From Blautia sp. (lineage in GTDB: Bacteria; Bacillota; Clostridia; Lachnospirales; Lachnospiraceae), in the NCBI GenBank assembly GCA_023667395.1, contig JAMPAC010000010.1, positions 1 through 64,000 on the forward strand: a stretch of 64,000 nucleotides of DNA. The letters run 5' to 3'. Below, in pieces: positions 40,805 through 49,714 of this stretch. The notes beneath the pieces were generated by a model. It had not been told where the DNA came from and made no database searches. It saw only the letters and a program-made list of their open reading frames with translations. How positions within the stretch are numbered: the first letter of the stretch is position 1; each line of letters opens with the position of its first letter. A program made the position numbers and the translations under genes.

Positions 40805-40818
40805 AGTATCTTCTCCTA

Positions 40819-40916
40819 TTCCAGTTCCTGCCTGCGGGAACTTATTCCGTTCTCTCCACTTCAATGCCCCTGCTCTGAAAGAAATTTCATCCGCACACAC
40901 CGCAGCTACAAATTTC
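40819..40916 (-). repeat. Family 1 hairpin repeat truncated at the GGDEF/EAL stop codon
   Basis: The palindrome AGTTCCTGCCTGCGGGAACT (40823-40842) and one arm of the core (GAAAGAAATTTCAT, CGCAGCT, AAATTTCTTA) are present, but the closing GAGAC end is missing. The unit stops exactly at the TAA (40917-40919) of the EAL gene, as if the gene end and the repeat recombined. Confidence 0.7.
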
Positions 40917-43190
40917 TTACATATACCGATCCTCAAACTCATCCACTGGCATGGGCTTCGCAAAATAGTAGCCCTGGTACAGTTCGCAGCCGAAAGCTTT
41001 CAGCCGCTCCACCTGCTCCTCGGTCTCCACGCCCTCGGTCACCACCCGCATATCCAGGTCCCTGGCCAGATCCACGATGGTCTGGATGATCGCCCAGCTC
41101 CGCTCCGGCTGCCTGCTGCCACGCAGGAAACTCATATCCATCTTCAGCACATCCAGGTGGATATCTTTCAGTATATTTAAGGAAGAATACCCGTTCCCAA
41201 AATTGTCGATCTCCACCTCAAATCCGTAGTCCCGCAGCTTCTGCAGCACTTTCAGCTTGTTTTTCACCTCTTTCATGAACATGGATTCCGTGATTTCCAG
41301 CTTCAGGCTGCGGGGCTCTATCCTGTACTTCTCCACCAGCCCCGTAAAGGTCTCGTAGATATCCAGATGGTAGAAATCCCCCGGCGAGATGTTTACGGAA
41401 ATATGCCAGTCCTCCTTCTGCGCCGACTGCCATATCTTCAGACGCCTTGCCGCCTCCTCCCAGACATATTTGTCCACCTTCCAGAGCAGCCCTGTATGTT
41501 CGAACACGGAAACAAAATCTCCCGGCAGGATCCACCCCTTTTCCGGGTGCTGCCAGCGGACCAGCGCCTCCGCCCCTGCCACCGTGCCGTCCGTCCTCAC
41601 CTGTGGCTGCAGGAAAATGCAGAACTGCTCCTCCTCCAGCGCCTTCTCCAGTTCGCCCACAAGCCTTCTCTCATACAATGTCTTCTCCAGAAGCTGCTCG
41701 TCAAAATAGGCGAAAAAGGTATCGTACTCATCCTTAATCGAATCGATGGCCATCTTGGCCTTGCTGCACATCTGGGCGGCAGATTCCTCCCTGTCGTTTA
41801 TCACATACACGCCTGCATAAATATGCATCCGGTAAAGGGAATTGCTGAATTCATTCTGCATGGTCTGTGTATGCCTGTTGATGGCTTCCTCCGAGAAGTT
41901 TTCCTCCGGGATCAGCAGCCCGAACTCATCCCCGGACAGGCGTCCGTAAATCTCCGCAATACCGGTGGTCTTTCTCAGCAGTTCCGCCTGCGTCAGCAGC
42001 ACATCGTCGCCGCTGGCCTCCCCAAACAGCTGGTTGTAGATCTTAAAACCGGAAATGTTGGTGCACATGAGGTAATATTTCTTATTCCGGTTCTGCCTCA
42101 CGGTGTTCTCCACCTGCTCATAAAAATACGCCCTGTTGTACAGCCCCGTAAGTTCGTCGTGACTCATCCGGTAATGCTCTTTCCGAAAGGTCTCCATCTC
42201 CTCCGTCCTGTCCGTCACCACGAAAAAATAACCGATGCGCTCATTCCGGGAATCCGTCAGCTTGTGATACACATTCTCCAGGTGCCGTACACGATGATCC
42301 ACCAACCGCTTCTCCACCCACTGGAAGTTGTCCCGCTGATCCTCCCTGTGGCTTTCGAACCAGGGCTTAAATTCCCTCTCCGCCGCCTCCCTGATATCAA
42401 TATACTGGAAATCCGCCGCAACCCTCTTGTTCACAAAGACACATTTTCCCCACAGGTCAAAGCAGAACACCATCTCGCTCATATCGTTGATGGCAAAAGT
42501 CATGGTTCGCTCGATCAGCCCTTTTGACACATAAAACAGGGAGAAATAACAGATCGCCGCCGACATGATCACATAGAAAAATACCGCCGGATCCACAAAG
42601 CTTTTCAAATGCCAGTTCACAATGCTTGTCCCGAATGTCAGCATGAACAGACCCAATACCACCAGATACTGCACCCGGTAAAACCTGGGTGTCTTTGCCG
42701 CCTTGACGACCAGCGCAGCGATGCCGAACAGGGTCAGGAGATAGGCCACCGCAAGGTGGAACGCGAAAGGCCGCCGATATCCAGCCGCCACATAAAAGAT
42801 TTCTCCTCCTACAGTGACAGACTCCACCTGAAACAGAAAGCCCAGGAACACATTGCATACCATCATCAAAGTATCCGCAGCAGCAGCGACATAGACAATG
42901 CCTTTGGCCGCAGGGCTGTCCCGGAACACCTGCGTGTACTCTCCTATATAATGCAGCATACAGATCAGCGTCCAGTCAATGCAGGCATAGTACGCATTGA
43001 TTGCAACGCTTGCCACGAAATAGTTCGTGGACAGGACTGCGGCCCCATTTACCATAAGCAGCGCCAATACCATGCACAGGAAAAGGGATACTGCTTTCGC
43101 CAGCCTGCCCTCCGTCTTTCCCGTCTGACGGATGCACAGGCACATCAGCCCCATCATTAACAAAAATATGGCGTCTAACATGAATTTCAT
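40917..43190 (-). CDS. Membrane GGDEF/EAL protein
   Basis: The 757-residue protein has seven or so N-terminal membrane helices (about 1-225), a PAS-like region, a GGDEF domain with SGDEF in place of GGDEF (a form often still active), and an EAL domain. The EAL domain keeps AEALVRW, EITES, KMDMSFL and EGVET, but the metal-binding DDFG is DNFG (IDNFGNGYSSL), which may weaken c-di-GMP hydrolysis. It resembles the protein at 21974-24271 in order and length, with the opposite domain altered. The ribosome site is weak (AAAGGAT 12 bases upstream), so the start could also be the ATG three codons on. Confidence 0.83.
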   Translation of the reverse strand: MKFMLDAIFLLMMGLMCLCIRQTGKTEGRLAKAVSLFLCMVLALLMVNGAAVLSTNYFVASVAINAYYACIDWTLICMLHYIGEYTQVFRDSPAAKGIVYVAAAADTLMMVCNVFLGFLFQVESVTVGGEIFYVAAGYRRPFAFHLAVAYLLTLFGIAALVVKAAKTPRFYRVQYLVVLGLFMLTFGTSIVNWHLKSFVDPAVFFYVIMSAAICYFSLFYVSKGLIERTMTFAINDMSEMVFCFDLWGKCVFVNKRVAADFQYIDIREAAEREFKPWFESHREDQRDNFQWVEKRLVDHRVRHLENVYHKLTDSRNERIGYFFVVTDRTEEMETFRKEHYRMSHDELTGLYNRAYFYEQVENTVRQNRNKKYYLMCTNISGFKIYNQLFGEASGDDVLLTQAELLRKTTGIAEIYGRLSGDEFGLLIPEENFSEEAINRHTQTMQNEFSNSLYRMHIYAGVYVINDREESAAQMCSKAKMAIDSIKDEYDTFFAYFDEQLLEKTLYERRLVGELEKALEEEQFCIFLQPQVRTDGTVAGAEALVRWQHPEKGWILPGDFVSVFEHTGLLWKVDKYVWEEAARRLKIWQSAQKEDWHISVNISPGDFYHLDIYETFTGLVEKYRIEPRSLKLEITESMFMKEVKNKLKVLQKLRDYGFEVEIDNFGNGYSSLNILKDIHLDVLKMDMSFLRGSRQPERSWAIIQTIVDLARDLDMRVVTEGVETEEQVERLKAFGCELYQGYYFAKPMPVDEFEDRYM

Positions 43191-43299
43191 TTCTACATCT
43201 TATCCTTTCAGGGCAAAATCGGATTCTCCAGAACATTCTACCATATTTCCGGGAAGTGTGGAACAGAATTATGGAAAATATCCGTTCGTTACATTTTCC

Positions 43300-43327
43300 T
43301 AAAGATTCCATACGAAAATGACGATGA
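43300..43327 (+). promoter_or_regulatory. Possible flagellar-sigma (sigma-28/D) type promoter
   Basis: TAAA (43300-43303), a 16-base spacer and GACGATGA (43320-43327) resemble TAAA-N15-GCCGATAA, matching six of eight bases in the -10 box. It lies 43 bases before the start of the unknown gene at 43371. A similar arrangement precedes the other unknown gene at 45429. The spacer is one base longer than classical. Confidence 0.35.
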
Positions 43328-43370
43328 AATTTCAAAGGATTTGTCAGACAAAATCAGGGAGGATAGCGTT

Positions 43371-44471
43371 ATGTCAATGAATGTCAGACAGGATTACAGC
43401 CGGTTTTACGCAGGGACGGAGCAGCTGAAAAGTTACGGCTCCGGCGGTGCAGGATACGTGCCCAAAGATACCCTGGTCAAATATGACCTCCGAACCACCG
43501 ACGAAAATGGCAATAAGATCATGGATCCCCTGTCCAAGGAGGAAGCTTTACAGGCAATGAAAGAACTTTCCAGCCAGTACGGGGAGAACGTTATTGTGCA
43601 GTTCTCCGGGGACGGCCTGGACGCGCTGGCCCAGAGCATCCGGGAACAGGCCAAAAGCAGGAGCTGGGAACAGACCGAAGAGTATCAGGCGGAACGCGCC
43701 CGGAAAGAAGCGCTGATGGAGGAGAGCATCGTCCAGCTGGAGAACACACACCGGCTGGTCATCCCCAATATCCAGACCAACAAACAGCTTTATGACAGCC
43801 TGGAGAATGCCCCGGAACATATCGTAAAGGCTGCAAACGGCATTATCAGCAATTACCTGCTGCCCCACGACGTGTCGGGAATGACGGAGGAACAGCGCAG
43901 GGACGCCATCTCGTTCGGCCTGGAGGAAGCCCGGTTCCTGGCGGAAAACTATCTGGACGAGGGACACGCACAGGATTTTATGTCCGCCATGGAAACCATT
44001 GCAAAATACGGCATAAACGGAACCGTCTCAGGGGACGGAAAGGTTACATACCACATTGAGAAAGGCCCCCTGACAGGCGCTCCCGACGATTATGTGCACG
44101 AAAGCGACCTTTTGAAAGAAAAGGCTCCCGACCTGTATCAGGAGCTTCAGGAACTGAATCAGCATATCGTGAACGGCGAAATGGGATGGGGACAGAAATT
44201 CATCGACCTGCACAGGCGCATCAATCAGAAACTGAACAGCTTTTCCGGCACGGTATCCCAGGGAAAGGAACTTACTTATTATGAAGAAAAGGCCGCCCAA
44301 TACAAATCCTGGAAAAAGACCGTGGATGGGACAGCGCTTCCTTCCATATATAAGAATGTAAATTACACGGATGCCGCATCTTTCTTTGACAGCCTGAATT
44401 CACAGGGCAGCCTGGGGAAAGGCTGGCTTGCGGAAGCCCAGGCGCGGTTTATGAGATGGCTCTCCGCCTGA
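43371..44471 (+). CDS. Unknown protein of 366 residues
   Basis: The protein is soluble and mostly helical, starting MSMNVRQDYSRFYAGTEQLK, with the linker KYDLRTTDENGNKIMDPLSK and a Gln/Glu-rich coiled region. No enzyme motif or membrane segment is visible. GGGAGG lies eight bases before the ATG. It is convergent with another unknown gene across a shared terminator. Both have possible flagellar-sigma promoters, so a motility or surface link is inferred weakly. Confidence 0.7.
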   Translation: MSMNVRQDYSRFYAGTEQLKSYGSGGAGYVPKDTLVKYDLRTTDENGNKIMDPLSKEEALQAMKELSSQYGENVIVQFSGDGLDALAQSIREQAKSRSWEQTEEYQAERARKEALMEESIVQLENTHRLVIPNIQTNKQLYDSLENAPEHIVKAANGIISNYLLPHDVSGMTEEQRRDAISFGLEEARFLAENYLDEGHAQDFMSAMETIAKYGINGTVSGDGKVTYHIEKGPLTGAPDDYVHESDLLKEKAPDLYQELQELNQHIVNGEMGWGQKFIDLHRRINQKLNSFSGTVSQGKELTYYEEKAAQYKSWKKTVDGTALPSIYKNVNYTDAASFFDSLNSQGSLGKGWLAEAQARFMRWLSA

Positions 44472-44529
44472 GCGGATTAACGTACAAAATCATCCGTTAC
44501 AATCGTGCGCTGCAGGGCGCGCGACAACA

Positions 44530-44578
44530 AAAGGAACTGCTGCAAGGGCAAAATATCTGCCCAGGCAGCAGTTCCTTT
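44530..44578 (-). terminator. Terminator between the two convergent unknown genes
   Basis: AAAGGAACTGCTGC (44530-44543) pairs perfectly with GCAGCAGTTCCTTT (44565-44578), with an inner GGCA/TGCC stem. On the minus strand it is followed by TGTTGTC; on the plus strand by GTTC. It is best placed to end the minus-strand gene and may work both ways. Confidence 0.75.
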
Positions 44579-44580
44579 GT

Positions 44581-45429
44581 TCAACCGTTCATCAGCCACA
44601 TCTGGAACCCATAGAAATTCCCATCCTCGAAAAACCTCTGCTGTATCATCTCCTGCTGGAACTGCATTTCCCGCAATACTTCCTCCACCCGGATCACATC
44701 CCGCTCCGTGATCTTCTCGATGGTCTTCTGTTTCATGGTGGTCTCCAACACCCTGGAACCGTCAGGCTTATCTTTCAGCGCCGTCTTTTTCCAACGCTGG
44801 CGGTTCTCCTTTTCCATCTCCTGCCTGTGCTGGATCAGCTTCTTTACCAGAGCCCTCTGACGCTGCTGGCGCTGGAACGCGATCTCACGCAGCTGTTTCT
44901 GAAGCTTCTGCTTTTTGATCCGCTTTGCCAGCCTGCGCCTGTTCTCCTCACGCCGTTCCCTGGCGCGGTCGCTGGCGCTCCTTGTGGGAACCGTCCAGGT
45001 ATCCGTATGGCATTCCTCCCTGGTCGCTCCATAGTAAATATCCGTATAAACCTTGTCGCCGCTTCCAAAACAGAAACCCGGCTGGGAACATACTGACCGC
45101 AGATCGTTCAGCACCCAGGCCTCGTACTCCGGGTCATTTTTCATGGCCGCATATCCTTCCTCTGAAATGGTCACGGAGATGTATTCGTTCCTGCGGCTGG
45201 GATGAACGGGAATCTGCCTGATCTTCTGGGCGATATACTGCCTGTATTCCTCCATGGTCATCTCCTGGGAAGAGCGCGCACCCTGCATTGCAGCGCTGTC
45301 CGCCCCCCGTTCCTGCATGGTCCGGGCAAAGGACACCTCCGCATTTTCCGTGCCCGCAGACCGACTGTCCCCATATGCCTGAACAAGGTTCCCTGCATTG
45401 TTCGTATATCCCGAGATCATGGTGTTCAT
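44581..45429 (-). CDS. Unknown protein of 282 residues, DUF6033-like
   Basis: The protein starts MNTMISGYTNNAGNLVQAYG, has a middle domain with YRQYIAQKIRQIPVHPSRRN and YISVTISEEGYAAMKNDPEY, and a strongly basic Arg/Lys/Gln coiled tail (about residues 165-255). The pattern recalls the DUF6033 family of Lachnospiraceae; the assignment is from memory. No catalytic motif is seen. The start fits the conserved N-terminus, but no strong ribosome site is present (CAGGGGGCG about 8 bases upstream). Confidence 0.65.
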   Translation of the reverse strand: MNTMISGYTNNAGNLVQAYGDSRSAGTENAEVSFARTMQERGADSAAMQGARSSQEMTMEEYRQYIAQKIRQIPVHPSRRNEYISVTISEEGYAAMKNDPEYEAWVLNDLRSVCSQPGFCFGSGDKVYTDIYYGATREECHTDTWTVPTRSASDRARERREENRRRLAKRIKKQKLQKQLREIAFQRQQRQRALVKKLIQHRQEMEKENRQRWKKTALKDKPDGSRVLETTMKQKTIEKITERDVIRVEEVLREMQFQQEMIQQRFFEDGNFYGFQMWLMNG

Positions 45430-45459
45430 CTGTTGCGCCCCCTGTTCCGAAGCTTTTTT

Positions 45460-45512
45460 CCGATAACGCTTCTTCCTATATGCGTTATCGGATCATATCG
45501 GCGTCGGATTTA
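45460..45512 (-). promoter_or_regulatory. Inverted repeat overlapping a possible flagellar-sigma promoter
   Basis: CCGATAACGC (45460-45469) and GCGTTATCGG (45482-45491) form a perfect 10-bp inverted repeat. On the minus strand TAAA (45512-45509), 16 bases, then TCCGATAA (45492-45485) matches seven of eight bases of the sigma-28 -10 box, so the repeat overlaps the promoter and could be an operator. No T-run follows on the minus strand, so it is not a terminator. Confidence 0.4.
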
Positions 45513-45569
45513 GCGCGTACAGGCATGATCCCGCACCAAACGCAGAGGAAATGTAACAAATCCGCAAAA

Positions 45570-45601
45570 AAGGCTGCCTGCTTTACTCCACAGGCAGCCT
45601 T
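45570..45601 (-). terminator. Intrinsic terminator after the GPH transporter gene
   Basis: On the minus strand AAGGCTGCCTG pairs perfectly with CAGGCAGCCTT over 11 bases with a 10-base loop, followed by six T. It lies eight bases beyond the transporter stop codon. Confidence 0.9.
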
Positions 45602-45608
45602 CCATAAA

Positions 45609-47027
45609 TCAGTTCTGTGTCTTTTCTTTTCTGCGTTCTTCAAGATCCGCGTGAATCTGCGGAAGTTTCTTCTCAAGATCGAACTGTGTGAAAATAGCAA
45701 ACATAAGCAGGTTGATAATCAACGGCACATAATTTCCAAGTGCATAAATCGACATCCTCATAGAGTCGGTTGCAACTGCCAGCGTCGCTTCATATCCGCC
45801 GAGTGTCAAAATGCCTGTCAGCAGAAGCGTACCGATACCGCCGCCCACTTTGCTTCCAAATCCGATGGCGCCCGAAGAGATCGCAAGAAGACGCTTGCCA
45901 TACTTCCATTCATTGTAGTCTACAGCCATTGCCAACAGGACGCCGTACAGACACATCAGCGGAATCTGGACAAAACTTCCGATCAGGCTTGTCACGATAT
46001 ATAAATAGAAATTTGACGGTGCAAAGCAACGAATACCCGCCATGATGGACGCCCCTAAAAGACCAAAGTAAACCGTATTGCGCACGCCTATCTTACTGAT
46101 GATTGGATTGGAAAGTACAAAGCCGATCACGGTTGCAATCATACCACCCATACCGATGATTGCCACAAGGTTATCATTGCCGAAAATCCATTTGCAATAA
46201 TATGTTCCTGCTGAGCCGACCATCGAGTTGGTAATCTGCGTGATCAGATTGAAAAGCAATACGATGATCCAGTATTTGTTACGTACCAGCATACCAAAGG
46301 AATCTGCAAAGGAACCTGCCTCTTCCTCTTCCGCTTCCGCCTGATTCCCCGCTCCTACTTCATCCGCAAATTTGGCTTTTCTCAAATTGTTCCAGCTGAT
46401 CAGGAAAAGAAGAACAATTACCAGGCCAAGAATCACGCCATATTTAATCCATGCGCTCTGGGTTCCGCCCAAGGCATTTGTCAACGGGATTGTGGCAACG
46501 GAGATGAGCATTCCCGCGCCGTAGTTTCCAACCGCACGGAACACGCCTATTTTGTTCCGCTCACTCTGACTGTTGGTACGGATAACCATAATCGCCGCAT
46601 ATGGCGTGGAGATCATGGTATAAATAACAGCCGTGAAAAGGATATTGGTGATACATACATAAATGAGCGCCGGCAAATCTCCTGCAGCTCCCGGAACCGT
46701 AAACAGCAGAATCGTGATGACTGCCGCCGGAACTCCCATATAAATCAGCCATTTGTAGTATTTCTCCTTGCCGCCTTTCATGCGGTCGATAAAATGCCCG
46801 AAGATAATATCCGTGAAAGCGTCCAATATTTTCGCAATCATCATTGCTACCCCGACGCCTCCGACAGCCAGCCCTACCTTATCCGTGTAAAAGTAAGTCA
46901 GCTGTCCCACCAGATTCCCCATGATACCAAGTGCAAGCTGTCCGCCCATATCCGCCATGTAGTCGCCCTTGTGCATCATCCTCTGGATGCCGTCCGCATC
47001 CAGGCCAAGCGTTTTTGATTTTGCCAT
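45609..47027 (-). CDS. Glycoside-pentoside-hexuronide (GPH) cation symporter
   Basis: The 472-residue protein has twelve membrane segments. Family marks include KGDYMADMGGQLALGIMGNL, IAKILDAFTDIIFGHFIDR (the conserved D..D motif of MelB-type carriers), GKEKYYKWLIYMGVP and VDYNEWKYGKR late in the protein. It imports a glycoside or uronide with Na+ or H+. AGGAGG lies seven bases before the ATG at 47027. It is 62 bases downstream of the glycosidase gene, so the pair imports and cuts one substrate. Confidence 0.9.
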   Translation of the reverse strand: MAKSKTLGLDADGIQRMMHKGDYMADMGGQLALGIMGNLVGQLTYFYTDKVGLAVGGVGVAMMIAKILDAFTDIIFGHFIDRMKGGKEKYYKWLIYMGVPAAVITILLFTVPGAAGDLPALIYVCITNILFTAVIYTMISTPYAAIMVIRTNSQSERNKIGVFRAVGNYGAGMLISVATIPLTNALGGTQSAWIKYGVILGLVIVLLFLISWNNLRKAKFADEVGAGNQAEAEEEEAGSFADSFGMLVRNKYWIIVLLFNLITQITNSMVGSAGTYYCKWIFGNDNLVAIIGMGGMIATVIGFVLSNPIISKIGVRNTVYFGLLGASIMAGIRCFAPSNFYLYIVTSLIGSFVQIPLMCLYGVLLAMAVDYNEWKYGKRLLAISSGAIGFGSKVGGGIGTLLLTGILTLGGYEATLAVATDSMRMSIYALGNYVPLIINLLMFAIFTQFDLEKKLPQIHADLEERRKEKTQN

Positions 47028-47089
47028 CTTTTTTCCTCCTGATTTTTTGTTTTGAACACACTGCATCTTTTCCGCTTTTACGGAACACA

Positions 47090-49525
47090 TCAGCCAATGC
47101 TAAGATGGAACATGATGCCCTTCGTTTCCTTCAGATCAAAGAAAACTTCCCCGCCGTCAGCCGTTCCGTCCATGGCGTCGATCACTTCACCCACAGGATT
47201 CAGAACTTCCAATCTTGCTTTCTTCGCCTTAACCCGCAGCACTCCTTCAATAGTCTCCGCAAAAAGTTTTCCTTTCAATGTCACATTGGTGAACGTAACG
47301 CCCATCATCTGCTGCCCGGGTTCAAGGGTGGTTTCATCACACCCTGTCTCCCCCATGGCTGTCAGGATAAACTCGGACGCCGCATCCAGCGTTTCCGCAT
47401 TTTTCGCCATGACAGAGACAGACATTCTCTCGTTCTGAATATGAAGACTGATTTTATCGGTCAGTTTTGTCTCTTCCTCCGGAGCGCCGGAAAAATATCC
47501 GCAGTAGGGTGTGCTGACCGCAAAACGCTTCCGATCCGGGTCAAAACAGATCTCGCCCGTATCCGACACCAGCCTGCCGTCCACATAGCCCGCGGCCTCG
47601 TCCCATACGCCCCAGGTCTTGAGCGCTTTGTCCAGGACTTTCGCATATTCCGTGTAATTGCCCGTGCCCGCCAGACGGTTGATATCATCGATCACCAGCT
47701 GCTGCGCGCCCTGGTAAATCCCCTGGCCGATCTCCTCCGCCCCCTGGGCTGCCAGCGTAAGGCGTTTCTTATCTTCCGATCTACGGAACGCATCCCTGTA
47801 CTTTGACCACGCATAATATACGCCGTGTTTCGCCTCGCTCAGATCGCCGCCGTTGAAAAATCCTGCGTTGACGGCCACATCCCCGTCTCCGCGATATTTG
47901 GAGCCGCCGTCGATAAAGACATTTCTGAGAGCGGATATGTACGGCACGAATGTATGGTTCATGGCATGCCAGTTCGGAAGGGTCTTCAGATCATCCTGGG
48001 TATAGACAATGTCGATCTTGTTCTTTGCGGTCTGCACCATCCCCTTAAGGAACATGGACGCCATGAATCCCCACTGGCAGGCAACAGCCGGATCGTTATA
48101 CGCATCGAACACGTTTAAGATCTCATCCGCAGGCTGGTCGTCCCAGTTCTCCGAAGTCTGGTAATTATACAGGATCAGGCCGTCCCAATCGTTCAGGCAT
48201 GCGTAAGCGATCGTATGTACAAATGCCGTCGAATGGAACGGATGCAGACCATATTCATTCCACTCCGTGATCATGAACGGCTTCTTATCCACAACAGCTT
48301 CCGAAGCAAGGGACAAAAGCGTTGTGGCGATACTGCCCGCTCCCGTCTGAAGCGTCAGGGGATTGACGCTGACATACTCCGTGGGACCCGCAACCGTAAA
48401 TGTGGTTCCGTGGAATGGCAGAAGCGGATGGTTAAAGTAACTGTTATTTTCCATGATATCGCCGTCCGTATGCCCGTATACGTCCGCCGCGCCGCCCAGC
48501 AGGTTGCTGGCCGCGATCGGCACCCTGACGCCCAGCGAGATCAGGAAATTCTTCATTCTTCTGTAAAACCTGCGGTTGTTCGCAATGCCGAACTCCATGA
48601 AGTCCGCGTACCTTGCAGGCGATGGCATCCAGTCGCTTCCTTTCCAGTCGCCGTTCGGATCGTTGACCGGCTGGACGAAGTTTCCCTGCACCCTGCGCAC
48701 GGTGTTCTGCGCCGGGTCTTCGTCATCACCAAGCGCACATACGCCGTCTGATGTCCACGCCTCCTTCAGCTTTTCCCTGGTATCATATTTGTTGAGAAGA
48801 AAAGCGTTGAACTTACGGACTACTTCTTCCTCATAGGGGGCAAGATCTGGATTGCCCTGTACCTCGCCCGTACCCTTGATCGCCGATTCCTCGTTGTTCA
48901 TCTGGACCACCACCACTGCCGGGTCATCCACCAGCGCAAGGCCGGTGTAGGGATTCACATGGGTCAGCAGCTTCTTAGCATATTCCATCTGCAGCTGTAT
49001 CAGGCGCTCATTTATCATCGGGAACATCTTCACGCACTCCGGAAAAGAACCCGGATAGTCCAGCCCGTCCCCCGGAAGCATACGCCTGGCAACCATGAGA
49101 TCGATATGGAGATAAATCCCCTTTTCCTTCAGCTTCGCCGCAAAATAGTCAAAGCGGTCCAGTCCTTCCCTGTTAAATTCCATGGTAGACCCGCTGTCAT
49201 AATCCAGCAGGGGGGCTTCCCTGGTCTGGGACCAGCTGCAGGGCTCCTCCCCGATCGGCGCATCCGCCGCATGAAGCCGGATGAGATTGACGCCCATCGT
49301 TGCAAAACGCTCCGCCAATTTGTCGGCGGCTTCGTGCGTCGGTGTCGCCGACCTCGTCGCCATGTTGAAGCCGAGGAACCTGGCCCTGGTGCCATCGGCA
49401 AAATAGAGATGTCCGCCCCGCTCGCTCACAAATCCGTGTTTCCCTGCGGGTGCATCCAGAAGCCACGAATAATCCAGTATTCCCTTGTTCGCTTCCGCTT
49501 TGTGGATCCGAATCTTCTGTTTCAT
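47090..49525 (-). CDS. Clan GH-A glycoside hydrolase (GH5/cellulase-like), intracellular
   Basis: The 811-residue protein starts with a short beta region (GKHGFVSERGGHLYFADGTR), then a TIM barrel. GVNLIRLHAADAP, VVQMNNEES (Glu212, likely acid/base) and FMITEWNEYG (Glu421, likely nucleophile) give the two-glutamate arrangement of clan GH-A. The C-terminal 250 residues look like beta domains. No signal peptide is present. It is followed by the GPH transporter and is divergent from an AraC regulator. The family number and substrate cannot be fixed by eye; an exo-acting enzyme on imported oligosaccharides is inferred. Confidence 0.75.
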   Translation of the reverse strand: MKQKIRIHKAEANKGILDYSWLLDAPAGKHGFVSERGGHLYFADGTRARFLGFNMATRSATPTHEAADKLAERFATMGVNLIRLHAADAPIGEEPCSWSQTREAPLLDYDSGSTMEFNREGLDRFDYFAAKLKEKGIYLHIDLMVARRMLPGDGLDYPGSFPECVKMFPMINERLIQLQMEYAKKLLTHVNPYTGLALVDDPAVVVVQMNNEESAIKGTGEVQGNPDLAPYEEEVVRKFNAFLLNKYDTREKLKEAWTSDGVCALGDDEDPAQNTVRRVQGNFVQPVNDPNGDWKGSDWMPSPARYADFMEFGIANNRRFYRRMKNFLISLGVRVPIAASNLLGGAADVYGHTDGDIMENNSYFNHPLLPFHGTTFTVAGPTEYVSVNPLTLQTGAGSIATTLLSLASEAVVDKKPFMITEWNEYGLHPFHSTAFVHTIAYACLNDWDGLILYNYQTSENWDDQPADEILNVFDAYNDPAVACQWGFMASMFLKGMVQTAKNKIDIVYTQDDLKTLPNWHAMNHTFVPYISALRNVFIDGGSKYRGDGDVAVNAGFFNGGDLSEAKHGVYYAWSKYRDAFRRSEDKKRLTLAAQGAEEIGQGIYQGAQQLVIDDINRLAGTGNYTEYAKVLDKALKTWGVWDEAAGYVDGRLVSDTGEICFDPDRKRFAVSTPYCGYFSGAPEEETKLTDKISLHIQNERMSVSVMAKNAETLDAASEFILTAMGETGCDETTLEPGQQMMGVTFTNVTLKGKLFAETIEGVLRVKAKKARLEVLNPVGEVIDAMDGTADGGEVFFDLKETKGIMFHLSIG

Positions 49526-49638
49526 TGCATCCTCCTTTTGATTTTAGTATTTTGGACTTCCTTTCTGTCTCGCGGCAATCCAAGTATTTGAATTGCTGTG
49601 CCTTTTTTATAATTTTAAAACTTTTCTTTGCTTTTATA

Positions 49639-49667
49639 TTGTAATTTTCGGGATAATATTATAAAAT
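49639..49667 (+). promoter_or_regulatory. Promoter of the second AraC gene
   Basis: TTGTAA (49639-49644) and TAAAAT (49662-49667) are 17 bases apart, 47 bases before the AraC start. The palindrome ATAATATTAT overlaps the spacer. The gap is shared with the divergent glycosidase gene. Confidence 0.45.
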
Positions 49668-49714
49668 TCTATCTGCAAACCATATTTTATGAAAGTTCTC
49701 TATTGGAGGTTTTT

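Noticed and set aside
45460..45491. Terminator or riboswitch upstream of the 282-residue protein
   Set aside because: The T-run is on the wrong side of the hairpin for a minus-strand terminator, and no known aptamer core was recognised; an operator or promoter overlap fits better.
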